DNA of 64,000 nt from an uncultured Lachnospiraceae bacterium. Lineage in GTDB: Bacteria > Bacillota > Clostridia > Lachnospirales > Lachnospiraceae. Position 1 is the stretch's first letter, and each line of letters starts with the position of its first letter. The position numbers and the translations under genes are program-made. The stretch spans positions 1-64,000 of the forward strand of contig CANSTU010000010.1 of NCBI GenBank assembly GCA_947650005.1, given 5' to 3'. The notes under the pieces were generated by a model. The model saw only the letters and a program-made list of their open reading frames with translations, was not told the origin of the DNA and made no database searches. Shown in pieces: positions 52,463-60,947 of the stretch.

Positions 52463-54040
52463 CTACATCAGCGGCGCCATAGCCTTCATCAGACATCCTG
52501 TCAGTTTCACATGCCATTTTTCCCTGCGCACCGTTTCCATGGAGACTTGCCTGCACTTTGCCAGTGTGGCCTGAAAATCCGCCTCAATTTCCGGAATGCA
52601 GTCCGTATCGTAGAGATATGTGGCGCATTCAAAATGATGGTACAGGCTGCGGTAATCCAGGTTGATCGTCCCCACCACCGCTTCCCTATCATCGCTGACG
52701 AATACCTTTGCATGCACAAATCCAGGCGTATACTCGTATATTTTCACACCGGATTCCAGCAGGGATGCATAATGCGTCTTTGCCAGGGCATAGGGAACCT
52801 TCTTGTCCGGAATCCCAGGCAGAATCAGCGCCACTTCCACGCCTCTTTCTGCCGCGAATTTCAAAGCCGTCTCCATCTCTCCATCCAGAATTAAATACGG
52901 AGACATGATATGTACATATTCCAACGATCGGTTGAGGATATCCATATATACCCGTTCGCCCAGCTTATCTTCATCCAGCGGACAGTCGCCATAGGGGATT
53001 ACATACCCCTTTGCCTCCTTGGCCGGATGCGTCGGGAACGATAGGAACCTGGTGGATTCCCCCTGCCTTTCGTCGATTCCCCACATCTGCAGGAACATCA
53101 AGGTAAAGCTTTTTACCGCTTCGCCCTTCAGCATAACTGCCGTATCCTTCCAATGACCGTATTTCACCTTTTGGTTAATGTATTCATCCGCCAGATTTAC
53201 TCCACCGTTGAAAGCCGTATGGCCATCGATCACCAGGATTTTCCTGTGATCCCGGTAATTATAATGGGTGGAGATAAAGGGAGATACGGAAGCAAAGACC
53301 TTACACTTGATCCCCAACGCCTTCAGACGTTTCGGGTAATCGTGAGGCAGCAAGGCAAATTCACACGTTCCGTCGTACATAATGCGCACATCCACACCCT
53401 CGGCCGCTTTTCTGGCAAGGATCTCCAGAATCCGCCCCCACATGAGGCCTTCGTCCACGATGAAATATTCCATGAAAATAAAATGCCTGGCCGATTCCAG
53501 ACAAACCAGCATTTCCGCAAACTTGTCCTCTCCCAGAGGGAAATAGGTAACGGCCGTCCCATCATATACCGGATGACAGCCGCTGCGCGCCATATAGCGT
53601 GCCAGCGCCGCTGCACCTCCGTTTCCTTGGGAGAATTGCTCCATCACTTCCTCTGACTGCGGAATCAACCCTTTTGTCTTGGCGATGATATCATGGGTAC
53701 GTTTCTTCAATGCCCGGTGGCCGATGTCGCTCCTCGTATACAAAAACAAGAGCACGCCGAACACAGGCAGCAACATAATCGCGATCAACCATGTGATTTT
53801 TGCGGTGGGATTCATCCTGCTGTTCAAAAGGCAGATCACCATAACAAGGGTAAACAGCACCGTCCCGCCCAGGATATGGGGCAGGAATTCTTCAAACCTC
53901 TGGAAAATGCTAAACAACAGCAGCACCTGCGCAAGGAGCAAAAGCAAAATCAGCCCAAATCTGCTGAATATGGCATGAATGATACCCTTCTGCCCCTTCT
54001 TTAATAGATTGAGTCCCATATTTTTGTAATCTGTCCGCAT
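52463..54040 (-). CDS. cls: Cardiolipin synthase
   Basis: This phospholipase-D-type enzyme joins two phosphatidylglycerols into cardiolipin. The 525-residue protein has two N-terminal transmembrane helices (about 20-100) and two HKD motifs: HRKILVID (about residue 255) and HAKVFVSD (about 433), each followed by the expected Gly/Asn-rich stretch. ATG at 54040 follows GAGG; an in-frame ATG seven codons later is an alternative. It is monocistronic in appearance. Confidence 0.94.
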   Translation of the reverse strand: MRTDYKNMGLNLLKKGQKGIIHAIFSRFGLILLLLLAQVLLLFSIFQRFEEFLPHILGGTVLFTLVMVICLLNSRMNPTAKITWLIAIMLLPVFGVLLFLYTRSDIGHRALKKRTHDIIAKTKGLIPQSEEVMEQFSQGNGGAAALARYMARSGCHPVYDGTAVTYFPLGEDKFAEMLVCLESARHFIFMEYFIVDEGLMWGRILEILARKAAEGVDVRIMYDGTCEFALLPHDYPKRLKALGIKCKVFASVSPFISTHYNYRDHRKILVIDGHTAFNGGVNLADEYINQKVKYGHWKDTAVMLKGEAVKSFTLMFLQMWGIDERQGESTRFLSFPTHPAKEAKGYVIPYGDCPLDEDKLGERVYMDILNRSLEYVHIMSPYLILDGEMETALKFAAERGVEVALILPGIPDKKVPYALAKTHYASLLESGVKIYEYTPGFVHAKVFVSDDREAVVGTINLDYRSLYHHFECATYLYDTDCIPEIEADFQATLAKCRQVSMETVRREKWHVKLTGCLMKAMAPLM

Positions 54041-54267
54041 TTTTCCTCACATTCTGCCGCCGATATACAGCCATACACAGGGCAGCTTTTTTCTCACTTT
54101 CCTGTGCACAAATTCCAGTTTTCTTCCGTATCTGCCTGTGGCGCCCTTTCCTCAGCCCTAATATTCGACTGCTTGTGCGAACCACCTAATAACCTTTTTA
54201 ACAACATTTTTTCATTATAAACCATCCTGTTACTGTATAGTCAAGCCAAAGATAAAAGCATTCTACA

Positions 54268-54325
54268 ACAAACGCATGAATGTCAAAGCTGGATCTTGGA
54301 ACCCCTGCAACATTCATGCGTTTGT
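54268..54325. repeat. Inverted repeat with ACAAACGCATGAATGT ends
   Basis: Two 16-bp perfect arms flank a 26-nt centre between the cardiolipin synthase and epimerase genes. The arms match the outer 15 bp of the palindrome at 50040-50096, but the centres differ. This suggests a family of small hairpin elements. Confidence 0.8.
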
Positions 54326-54343
54326 ATTACGTTTATTCATATT

Positions 54344-54379
54344 CTCATCTGCGTATAAGGCACGCACCCAAATCAGGGT
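54344..54379 (-). repeat. Orphan hairpin/Shine-Dalgarno unit
   Basis: In the sense direction: CCTGATTTGGG, stem TGCGT-N7-ACGCA, then GATGAGAAT followed by ATG. The frame from that ATG is only eight codons. No gene starts here; the next downstream gene (cardiolipin synthase) begins 300 nt later. It lies 7 nt past the epimerase stop codon. Confidence 0.6.
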
Positions 54380-54385
54380 TTCCTT

Positions 54386-55252
54386 CTAGCTAAATATTCT
54401 TTTCTGAAACAGCAACGCTTCTTTTGCTTCCTGATCCAACATTTTTCCGGTAATATCCTTCCGGATATCCCGCCAGATATGGATATCTTTTTCAATCTGC
54501 CCGCCTCTTCTCACAAACGGCTCCATTATAATATACCCGTTATAATTTATTTGTTTCAGCGCATCCCCGATCTCTTTCCACGGCATACGCCCCTGACCTG
54601 GCACCTTTCGGTTACATTCTCCCGTATGAAAATGCCCCAGCAGGTTTCCAACTGTACAGATCGCTTCCGCCAGATTGTCCTCCTCAATATTCATATGAAA
54701 CGTATCCAGCATAACTTTTACATTATCTTTTCCCACTTCCCGTACAAATCGCACTCCTTCTTCCGCGCTGTTGAGCAGATGGTTTTCAAACCGGTTCAGC
54801 ACCTCCATTCCGAGCTGGATTCCATAAGGTGATGCTAAATCTGACAGAATACGTGTTCCCTCTATACTATATTTCCAGTCTTCCTCCTTATTGATAGGCT
54901 TTGAAAAATCAACCGGCCAGTAAGAATACAAGGCTCCTCCCAGGTGACGGATCTCCAGCTCCCCCATAACGTAAAACAACCGTTTGAACCATTCCGCAGC
55001 ATGCAACCGGATTTCTTTATCTTTTGCTCCGATATTATGTTCATAGGACGGTCCATATCCCGCCGTGAGTGAAATCCCTTGAGCGGCAGCGCAGGATTTC
55101 AACGCAGCAATCTGATCCTTTGTATAGCCCGGAAGCGGTTTTGCTCCAATCTCTAATCCGTCAAACCCTAACGATGCCGCCTTATCCACATACGGAATAT
55201 AATCCGCTTCCCATTCCGTCTCCCAATATGCATAATAAATACCGTATTTCAT
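54386..55252 (-). CDS. D-allulose (D-psicose)/D-tagatose 3-epimerase-like enzyme
   Basis: The 288-residue TIM-barrel protein closely follows characterised Clostridial D-psicose 3-epimerases: MKYGIYYAYWETEWEADY at the start, GALYSYWPVDFSKPI, EVLNRFENHLLN, VKVMLDTFHMNIEED, HTGECNRKVPGQGRMPW and IMEPFVRRGG. These segments hold the metal-binding Glu, Asp, His, Glu set. The enzyme interconverts C3 epimers of ketohexoses. It follows the polyol dehydrogenase gene. The start uses GGGAG from a hairpin unit; an upstream in-frame ATG through that unit is less likely. Confidence 0.88.
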   Translation of the reverse strand: MKYGIYYAYWETEWEADYIPYVDKAASLGFDGLEIGAKPLPGYTKDQIAALKSCAAAQGISLTAGYGPSYEHNIGAKDKEIRLHAAEWFKRLFYVMGELEIRHLGGALYSYWPVDFSKPINKEEDWKYSIEGTRILSDLASPYGIQLGMEVLNRFENHLLNSAEEGVRFVREVGKDNVKVMLDTFHMNIEEDNLAEAICTVGNLLGHFHTGECNRKVPGQGRMPWKEIGDALKQINYNGYIIMEPFVRRGGQIEKDIHIWRDIRKDITGKMLDQEAKEALLFQKRIFS

Positions 55253-55256
55253 GCTC

Positions 55257-55292
55257 ACTCCCATCTGCCCGCTTTTGCGGGCATAAATTTGC
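55257..55292 (-). repeat. Hairpin/Shine-Dalgarno unit before the epimerase gene
   Basis: A single unit with a fully changed but perfectly paired stem, GCCCGC-AAAA-GCGGGC, followed by AGATGGGAGTGAGC and the ATG at 55252. It fills most of the 63-nt gap after the dehydrogenase gene. Confidence 0.8.
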
Positions 55293-55315
55293 ATCTTACG
55301 CCTTCCCGGATCCCG

Positions 55316-56401
55316 CTATTCAAACCTGAAACCCGTCTTTAGATCGCCGAATTTACCCGTTGCGTGCTCAAAAGCCTTTTCCCAGTCTTCCAGACTGAAA
55401 AGATTCCTCACAATCCCCTCCGTTTTCAGCTTTCCATTCGCAATATTCTCTATCACATATGGATAACAGTATGGGCTGAGATGCGCTCCCAAAACATTCA
55501 ATTCTTTGTTGTCTCCGACCAAAGTCCAGTCCACAGTCGTTGGTTCCGCAAATACGCCGAATTCCACAAATGTACCCAGCTTTCTCACCATCTGAAGTCC
55601 CTGAACAACGCTGGACGGATGTCCGGCTGCTTCAATATAAATGTCACAGCCATATTCATCCGTAAGTTCTTCCACCTTTTTCACTGCATCCTCTTTTTCA
55701 GGATTGATCACAATATCTGCGCCATACTCCGCAGCCTTTTCCAGACGCGCATCCATCCTGTCCAGTACAATCAGCTTTGCCGGATTCATCTGCCGCGCAT
55801 AAGTGATCATTCCCAGACCAAGCGTACCCGCTCCTGATATGACTAACACATCCTCAATCCCGATATCCGCGCGGTCTATTGCATGTTTCGAACAACTATA
55901 AGGCTCTATCAGCAATGCCTGTTCCAAAGGCATATCCTCAGGTACACGGTGGATCAGGGCATTTTTCGGATACCGGACATATTCTGCCATACCGCCATTA
56001 TTCTCTTTCTGAAACCCAAAAGTCGCATGAGGCTGGCACATCCAGTAACGGCCCGTCTTGCAAAACCTACATTTACCGCACGGGACAATCTGGTCTGCAA
56101 TCACGCGGTCACCAAGCTCATACTCCGCAACATTCTTTCCCCTTGCCGCCACATGGCCGAGAAATTCATGGCCGGGAATAAACGGCGGTCTGACCCATCT
56201 CGCATGAGTTTCATCTCCCCAGGTAGAATTTCCATGATAGCACTTTAAATCCCCGGCACAAATTCCGCACCCCTCTGTTTTAATAATGATATCATCGTCT
56301 CCGCATTCCGGAACCGGCCACTCTTTTTCAAAACGGTAATCCCCTTTGTCATATGCCACTAATGCTTTCATTGTTTTTGGCAATATCCCTTGCATCTTCA
56401 T
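55316..56401 (-). CDS. Zinc-dependent medium-chain alcohol/polyol dehydrogenase
   Basis: The 361-residue protein has the MDR GroES-like domain with the catalytic zinc site (C48 in GCGICAG, H78-E79 in GHEF), the structural zinc cysteines C108, C111, C114 and C122, and a Rossmann fold with GAGTLGLG. Family resemblance is to sugar-alcohol dehydrogenases such as erythritol/threitol or sorbitol types. Substrate is inferred only from the neighbouring ketose epimerase. Start follows GGGGGAA. Its promoter is covered by a palindromic operator. Confidence 0.88.
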   Translation of the reverse strand: MKMQGILPKTMKALVAYDKGDYRFEKEWPVPECGDDDIIIKTEGCGICAGDLKCYHGNSTWGDETHARWVRPPFIPGHEFLGHVAARGKNVAEYELGDRVIADQIVPCGKCRFCKTGRYWMCQPHATFGFQKENNGGMAEYVRYPKNALIHRVPEDMPLEQALLIEPYSCSKHAIDRADIGIEDVLVISGAGTLGLGMITYARQMNPAKLIVLDRMDARLEKAAEYGADIVINPEKEDAVKKVEELTDEYGCDIYIEAAGHPSSVVQGLQMVRKLGTFVEFGVFAEPTTVDWTLVGDNKELNVLGAHLSPYCYPYVIENIANGKLKTEGIVRNLFSLEDWEKAFEHATGKFGDLKTGFRFE

Positions 56402-56415
56402 TTCCCCCTTCTTAT

Positions 56416-56463
56416 AATCACTTTATGTAATCTGATTATATAAAGTGATTGCCGTTTTGTCAA
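56416..56463 (-). promoter_or_regulatory. Promoter and palindromic operator of the dehydrogenase-epimerase unit
   Basis: TTGACA (56458-56463), a 17-nt spacer and TATAAT (56435-56440) form a consensus promoter. An inverted repeat AATCACTTTAT-N13-ATAAAGTGATT (56416-56450) overlaps the -10 box and start region, as for a repressor. A near-identical half-site, ATAAAGTAATT, lies by the promoter of the ROK gene upstream. Confidence 0.75.
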
Positions 56464-56499
56464 TGATTTTACGCTAAAAATCGCGATAAATATATAATT

Positions 56500-56563
56500 G
56501 GTCCGACGTCCCCTGTTCCCATCCTCCAGCCCTGCAGGAGAATAGTAACGGGGACGTCGGACC
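56500..56563. repeat. Inverted repeat GGTCCGACGTCCCC
   Basis: Two 14-bp perfect arms flank a 36-nt centre that can form a smaller CTCCTGCAG-type stem. It lies between the ROK terminator and the dehydrogenase promoter. It is GC-rich in an AT-rich context, suggesting an inserted element. Confidence 0.75.
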
Positions 56564-56582
56564 GCCCTTACATTTATTGCGT

Positions 56583-56616
56583 AAAAAAAGTACAGCATTG
56601 TCTATGCTGTACTTTT
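56583..56616 (-). terminator. Terminator after the ROK gene
   Basis: A 13-bp stem (AAAAGTACAGCAT, loop AGACA, complementary arm) is followed by a T-run on the minus strand, 20 nt past the ROK stop codon. Confidence 0.9.
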
Positions 56617-56635
56617 CGCTATGTTCTTCCTAATC

Positions 56636-57763
56636 TTAAATAGATTCATTAAATGCAGCGATAAAATTGAGCGCTGCTCCCGATGCGATAGCCGCCTTTT
56701 TATAATTACAGGTTTTCAAAAATTCCGCACCATTTCCAAATGAATTTAATCCTTCCACCCGTTCGCGTAAAGTATCCATATACGATTCCAAATATCCGCC
56801 GACATAACCGCCAAGCACAATATCACAATCCAGCAGAGCATGAACCGAATTTACTGTAAGCGCTAAATAATCCAGATACTTATCCCATATCATGGAAAAA
56901 CTTTTATCTCCCCGTTCCAATTCAAGGAAGAACCGTTGGAGATTTCCATCCGTAAGATTTGATAAATTGGTTGCTGACAGATAGGTTTCCACGCATCCGC
57001 TCTGTCCGCAATAACATTTCTGCCCATTCGGTATCAAGGTCATGTGCCCTACTTCCCCACCCTTTTGCGTATCTCCCTCATATACAAGATTATCGAGCAC
57101 AAAGCATCCCCCTATATTGTTACTGAGCATCAGATAAAAAGCATTTTTCAAATTCGGATTTTTCCATATCTCCGTATAAGCCGCAGCGTTCGCATCGTTA
57201 AATAGTTCAATCCGGTAAGGAATGTGCTGGACAAATTTATCATAGACATTGCTATCCAGATTGATAATCTTATTAAATACAATTTTCTGCCGATTACTAT
57301 CTACCAGAACAGGCAGTCCAATTCCGACGCCAAGAATGTTCTGCTCCTGCAGACCTGCTTTTTGGATGATTTCCTTTACCAGCCTACCCAGCTCACAATA
57401 ATAATCCTGCGTATCTGAAAACATGCCCCGGTATCGTTCAGACAAAATTATATTTCCCAGAAGATCCAATACAGCAATCGTAATGTGATCGTTCGTTATT
57501 TCTATTCCTATGGCTGTCTTTGCGTCGCTTACGATCGAATATGCCGTTGCATTCCGCCCTCCAGTATTTTCCTTTACCCCAGTTGGCTGAATCAATCCGG
57601 CATTCATTAGTTCCTCAACGTTTTTTGTCACCGTAGGGATGCACAACTGCAATTCTTTGGCCAATTCCTGCTTGCTCATCTGCCCGCCCTGTAAAAATTT
57701 CCGGTAAATATTGGTTGTGTTTATTTTCCTAATCTCCACATTTAACGGTTTTTTATTTGACAT
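56636..57763 (-). CDS. ROK-family transcriptional regulator
   Basis: The 375-residue protein has an N-terminal winged helix-turn-helix (about 18-75; SKQELAKELQLCIPTVTKNVEELM in parts) and a C-terminal ROK sugar-kinase-like domain with the zinc motif CYCGQSGCVE (about 255-265). NagC/XylR-type ROK repressors release DNA on binding a sugar. The ATG at 57763 follows GGAGAAG. It lies upstream of the dehydrogenase/epimerase unit and shares a half-site with that unit's operator, so it is the likely regulator. Confidence 0.9.
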   Translation of the reverse strand: MSNKKPLNVEIRKINTTNIYRKFLQGGQMSKQELAKELQLCIPTVTKNVEELMNAGLIQPTGVKENTGGRNATAYSIVSDAKTAIGIEITNDHITIAVLDLLGNIILSERYRGMFSDTQDYYCELGRLVKEIIQKAGLQEQNILGVGIGLPVLVDSNRQKIVFNKIINLDSNVYDKFVQHIPYRIELFNDANAAAYTEIWKNPNLKNAFYLMLSNNIGGCFVLDNLVYEGDTQKGGEVGHMTLIPNGQKCYCGQSGCVETYLSATNLSNLTDGNLQRFFLELERGDKSFSMIWDKYLDYLALTVNSVHALLDCDIVLGGYVGGYLESYMDTLRERVEGLNSFGNGAEFLKTCNYKKAAIASGAALNFIAAFNESI

Positions 57764-57785
57764 ATTATAAATCTTCTCCATTTGT

Positions 57786-57831
57786 TTTTATAAAGTAATT
57801 TTATTTTATGTCTGTATCCGATTTATTTCAA
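57786..57831 (-). promoter_or_regulatory. ROK gene promoter with operator-like half-site
   Basis: TTGAAA (57826-57831), a 17-nt spacer and TAAAAT (57803-57808) form the promoter. ATAAAGTAATT at 57790-57800, just downstream of the -10 box, matches the dehydrogenase operator half-site with one mismatch, suggesting autoregulation. Confidence 0.6.
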
Positions 57832-57882
57832 GCACTTTTCCTGAGAATCTATTTATCCCATTCCATTCTCTTGAAAGCCTGT

Positions 57883-57912
57883 TTGACAATTCCTCCCCTC
57901 TCCGGCTATAAT
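57883..57912 (+). promoter_or_regulatory. Promoter of the LacI-family gene
   Basis: TTGACA, an 18-nt spacer and TATAAT lie 24 nt upstream of the LacI start codon at 57936. It diverges from the ROK promoter within a 172-nt region. Confidence 0.8.
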
Positions 57913-57935
57913 GCGGTTAGATGAGGAGGGAAGCT

Positions 57936-58943
57936 ATGGTAACGATTAAAGATGTGGCCGCAGCCGCGCAACTTTCTCCCAGCACCGTATCCATCGTGCT
58001 CAAGGGAAACGGCGACGAGCGGAAAATATCGAAGCAAACCCAGCAAAGGGTTCTGGAGGCTGCTAAATCCCTAGGCTATACCCCCCATATGCAGGCCAAA
58101 GCGCTGCGCGGAGGCGCCTATGCCAATGCCGTCATCACCCTTTTCTGGGCCACGGATATCCGCATGAACATTCTGTCCCGCTTTCTAGGCGGCCTGCAGT
58201 CCGCCCTGATCTCCCATAGATATCCCTGTGAGCTGCAGATTCGTCCCTATGCAAGCAACCGCCTGCATGAGGCGCTCACCTCCAGAACGCTTCTGGGGAG
58301 CAACGGCATGATCATCTGTAATCCCTCCGAGGCGGACATGGAATATCTCGAGAATACCCGTTTCGGCATTCCGGCAGTCCTGTATAATCGTCGTTCCGAA
58401 CGGTATGCCACCGTGAACATGGACGATGCCACCATAGGTATGCTGCCGGCACGGATCTTTGCGCGGCACAACAGAAAGCGACCGGCCCTTTTTCAGACGC
58501 CGGCCACATTTTCCGGAATGGATATCCGCACTCAAATCTTTCTATCCGAAACGCAAAAGGCTGAAATGGAACCCGTCCGTTCCTTTTTAACACAGGATGA
58601 CATGGCTGGAGGATATGACGCTGCCATGAGACTTATCGCCTCTTCTCCCTTGCCGGACTGTCTCTTCTGCACTTCGGATGCCATTGCCCTGGGTGCGTTG
58701 AAGGCCTTTTTCCACGAAAAAATTCGGATCCCTGAGCAGATTGAGATCATCAGCGTGGGCAACGGAAACATTGAGCAGGAGGAATTTTCCATTCCCTCCC
58801 TTTCCGTCATCAATCTGCCCATGGAGGAAATGGCAGCTGCCTGCCTAAAAAAGGTATACGAAAGCCTGATTTCCTATGAATTCACGATAGATTCCATCGA
58901 ATTTCCTATTCAATATGTGGCAAGGGAGAGTTGTCCGAAATGA
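57936..58943 (+). CDS. LacI-family transcriptional regulator
   Basis: The 335-residue protein has an N-terminal LacI helix-turn-helix and hinge (residues 1-60; VTIKDVAAAAQLSPSTVSIVL in parts) and a periplasmic-binding-protein-like effector domain. The ATG at 57936 follows GAGGAGGG; an ATG five codons earlier overlaps that ribosome-binding site. It is divergent from the ROK gene; its target is not shown by the sequence and no adjacent downstream gene is present on its strand. Confidence 0.92.
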   Translation: MVTIKDVAAAAQLSPSTVSIVLKGNGDERKISKQTQQRVLEAAKSLGYTPHMQAKALRGGAYANAVITLFWATDIRMNILSRFLGGLQSALISHRYPCELQIRPYASNRLHEALTSRTLLGSNGMIICNPSEADMEYLENTRFGIPAVLYNRRSERYATVNMDDATIGMLPARIFARHNRKRPALFQTPATFSGMDIRTQIFLSETQKAEMEPVRSFLTQDDMAGGYDAAMRLIASSPLPDCLFCTSDAIALGALKAFFHEKIRIPEQIEIISVGNGNIEQEEFSIPSLSVINLPMEEMAAACLKKVYESLISYEFTIDSIEFPIQYVARESCPK

Positions 58944-59111
58944 ATCTTTCTTTATTGCAGCCGAAAATGGCATGCTCAAGATTCGGCGGGAAAGAGGGGC
59001 TATGCCGTTTTCTGCAACCAGGATGGCGGCACGAAAAAGAACAGCCTTGGCCTTAAGTTGACCACATTGGGAAAAGAGCGGACATCCTCTCAAACCGGTC
59101 ACATTGATTTC

Positions 59112-59864
59112 TTAAGGTGCATATGCTTCTATGATATCCAAAAGATCGGTCTGGTACAGATTGCCGCCAAGAACATCTCCGTTCGGGGAAACACAAAGGG
59201 AACGCACGTCTTCGGGATCCTGTTCATATGGACTCTCTCCCTTTTCCTCCGGATCAAAATACCCCTTCAGATATTTCAGCGCGTTTCCACTGGGGAAAAT
59301 TGTATTTCCGTCCGAGGCCGCAACGCCCATGCGCGCAAACTCTTCCAATATTTCCAGCGTTTTTTGATTATAGGGATTCTTTGCCTCCCATCCGACCAGC
59401 CAGGCAGGATGGGCGCGAAGCGGTATCCCGATTTCCATTACCGCCTGCGCAAAGTCCTTCACAGGTTTTATGGGAATCGTTTCCTGATGAAACGCGTCGA
59501 CCGAAAGCAGGATATCGTTCACCCCGCTTTGGGAGAGCATCTCGGCTGTTTCTTTTATTTTTTCCGGCTCTTTGCTAAAAAAGCCGTTTGTAATGAGCTG
59601 CCTTTTAGGAATTCCCCGATCCCGCGCCGCAGCATGGATCCGGCAGACTACATCCGGATGCAAAAGCGGTTCCCCGCCAAACGTCATCAGGGATTCCATG
59701 GCATATGCATCGCACAACCGGTCAACAGCCCGGGCAGCCGCTTCACCGTCAATCCATTCGCCTTCCGCCGGATGCGCGCCCTCCGAGCAGTGTTTACACC
59801 GCCCTGTACAGGCAAGGGTGATCAGAAATTCAATACGATTTAAATGTTGGACATATGGATTCAT
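59112..59864 (-). CDS. Radical SAM protein
   Basis: The 250-residue protein has the radical SAM cluster motif CTGRCKHC (C19, C23, C26), the GGEPLL motif in the following strand (about residue 65) and a TIM-barrel-like layout. There is no C-terminal SPASM cysteine cluster, although NGDVLGGNLY near the end resembles the corresponding region. Product and substrate are unknown; no precursor-peptide gene was recognised next to it. ATG at 59864 follows GGGGACAGGGGA. Confidence 0.85.
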   Translation of the reverse strand: MNPYVQHLNRIEFLITLACTGRCKHCSEGAHPAEGEWIDGEAAARAVDRLCDAYAMESLMTFGGEPLLHPDVVCRIHAAARDRGIPKRQLITNGFFSKEPEKIKETAEMLSQSGVNDILLSVDAFHQETIPIKPVKDFAQAVMEIGIPLRAHPAWLVGWEAKNPYNQKTLEILEEFARMGVAASDGNTIFPSGNALKYLKGYFDPEEKGESPYEQDPEDVRSLCVSPNGDVLGGNLYQTDLLDIIEAYAP

Positions 59865-59967
59865 TCCCCTGTCCCCTTTCTCTTCCTGCGACCTATCAAT
59901 GCCAGGCTCAAGTCCTTCCTTCGTTTGGAGCAACAGCCAGGATGCCCTATATGCGACAGAATCTGTA

Positions 59968-60741
59968 TCAGCTCTCTTTTGCCTTTATTTTACCGACCAC
60001 CGCCAGAAGCCATCCATGGGGAAATACCTTACATAGCAGGTGAAAGGCACGGATGGCCGGGCTGTACACACACACCGTCTTTCCCCGCCCACTGGCACGC
60101 AGGGCATCCCGTACCACTGCGTCCACTTCCACTATGGCATATTTCTTGATTGCCAGCGTGGTTCCGTCCCTCTCCGCACGGTCAAAAAAGGGCGTGCGCA
60201 CCGGGCCGGGGCAGACCGCCGTCACACGGATCCCCCTCCCCGCCAGTTCCTCGGACAGGGCCCTGGATAGGCTCAGCACGTAGGACTTGCTGGCCGCATA
60301 GACGGCAAACCCGGGCTGAGGCAGGAAAGCCGCGCTGCTGGCAAGCTGTATGATCCGGCTCTTTCTTTTCATATAGGGAATACACAGGTAGGTCATTTCC
60401 GTCAGGGCGCGGCAGTTGAGGTCGATCATTCCCGTCTGTTCTTCCAGCTCCAGTCCCGCAAAGTTTCCCATAATCCCGTAGCCGGAGCAGTTCACCAGCA
60501 GCCTGATCTGGGGCTTTTCCTTTTGTAAGAGCAGATGGAAACGCTTCACATCCTCCCTGAGGGTTAAATCCAATGGAAGCACGCGCGCCCTATGGGACAG
60601 CTTTCCTGCCAGTTCCTCCAGCTGATCCTTCCGTCTGGCAATCAGCCAAAATTCCTCCACCCGGCGCAGCCCTTCATCCATCTGCCGCGCAAATTCCTTT
60701 CCGATCCCGGATGAGGCTCCGGTGATGACCGCTATGTTCAT
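59968..60741 (-). CDS. Short-chain dehydrogenase/reductase
   Basis: The 257-residue protein is a classical SDR: cofactor motif TGASSGIGKE (residues 7-16), NCSGYG in place of NNAG, active-site Ser in LASSAAF and YAASK (Tyr-x3-Lys), then CPGPVRTPFF. The C-terminal 30 residues are hydrophobic (RAFHLLCKVFPHGWLLAVVG), suggesting membrane association. Substrate unknown. Start follows GGAAAGGAAG. The radical SAM gene lies 100 nt downstream on the same strand. Confidence 0.9.
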   Translation of the reverse strand: MNIAVITGASSGIGKEFARQMDEGLRRVEEFWLIARRKDQLEELAGKLSHRARVLPLDLTLREDVKRFHLLLQKEKPQIRLLVNCSGYGIMGNFAGLELEEQTGMIDLNCRALTEMTYLCIPYMKRKSRIIQLASSAAFLPQPGFAVYAASKSYVLSLSRALSEELAGRGIRVTAVCPGPVRTPFFDRAERDGTTLAIKKYAIVEVDAVVRDALRASGRGKTVCVYSPAIRAFHLLCKVFPHGWLLAVVGKIKAKES

Positions 60742-60947
60742 AATACTTCCTTTCCCGATCGGGCGAATTGGGCAGCTCCGCAGGCTGATACGCTAAAATA
60801 TCGCCAAGGGAACCGATGATTAAATTTCCCCGATTCGATAGGCCAAACGACGAACTGCCACAGACAAATGCCGTTCGCAGGCCTTTGTGCCGACAAACCA
60901 AAACCGTTGAGCCGCCGCAGACAATACAGCGAAGGGGAGCAGCCTCC

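Noticed and set aside
58940-59056. 38-codon ORF starting ATGA over the LacI stop codon
   Set aside because: It has no family resemblance and ends before the radical SAM gene; may be a remnant of a lost downstream gene but cannot be supported.
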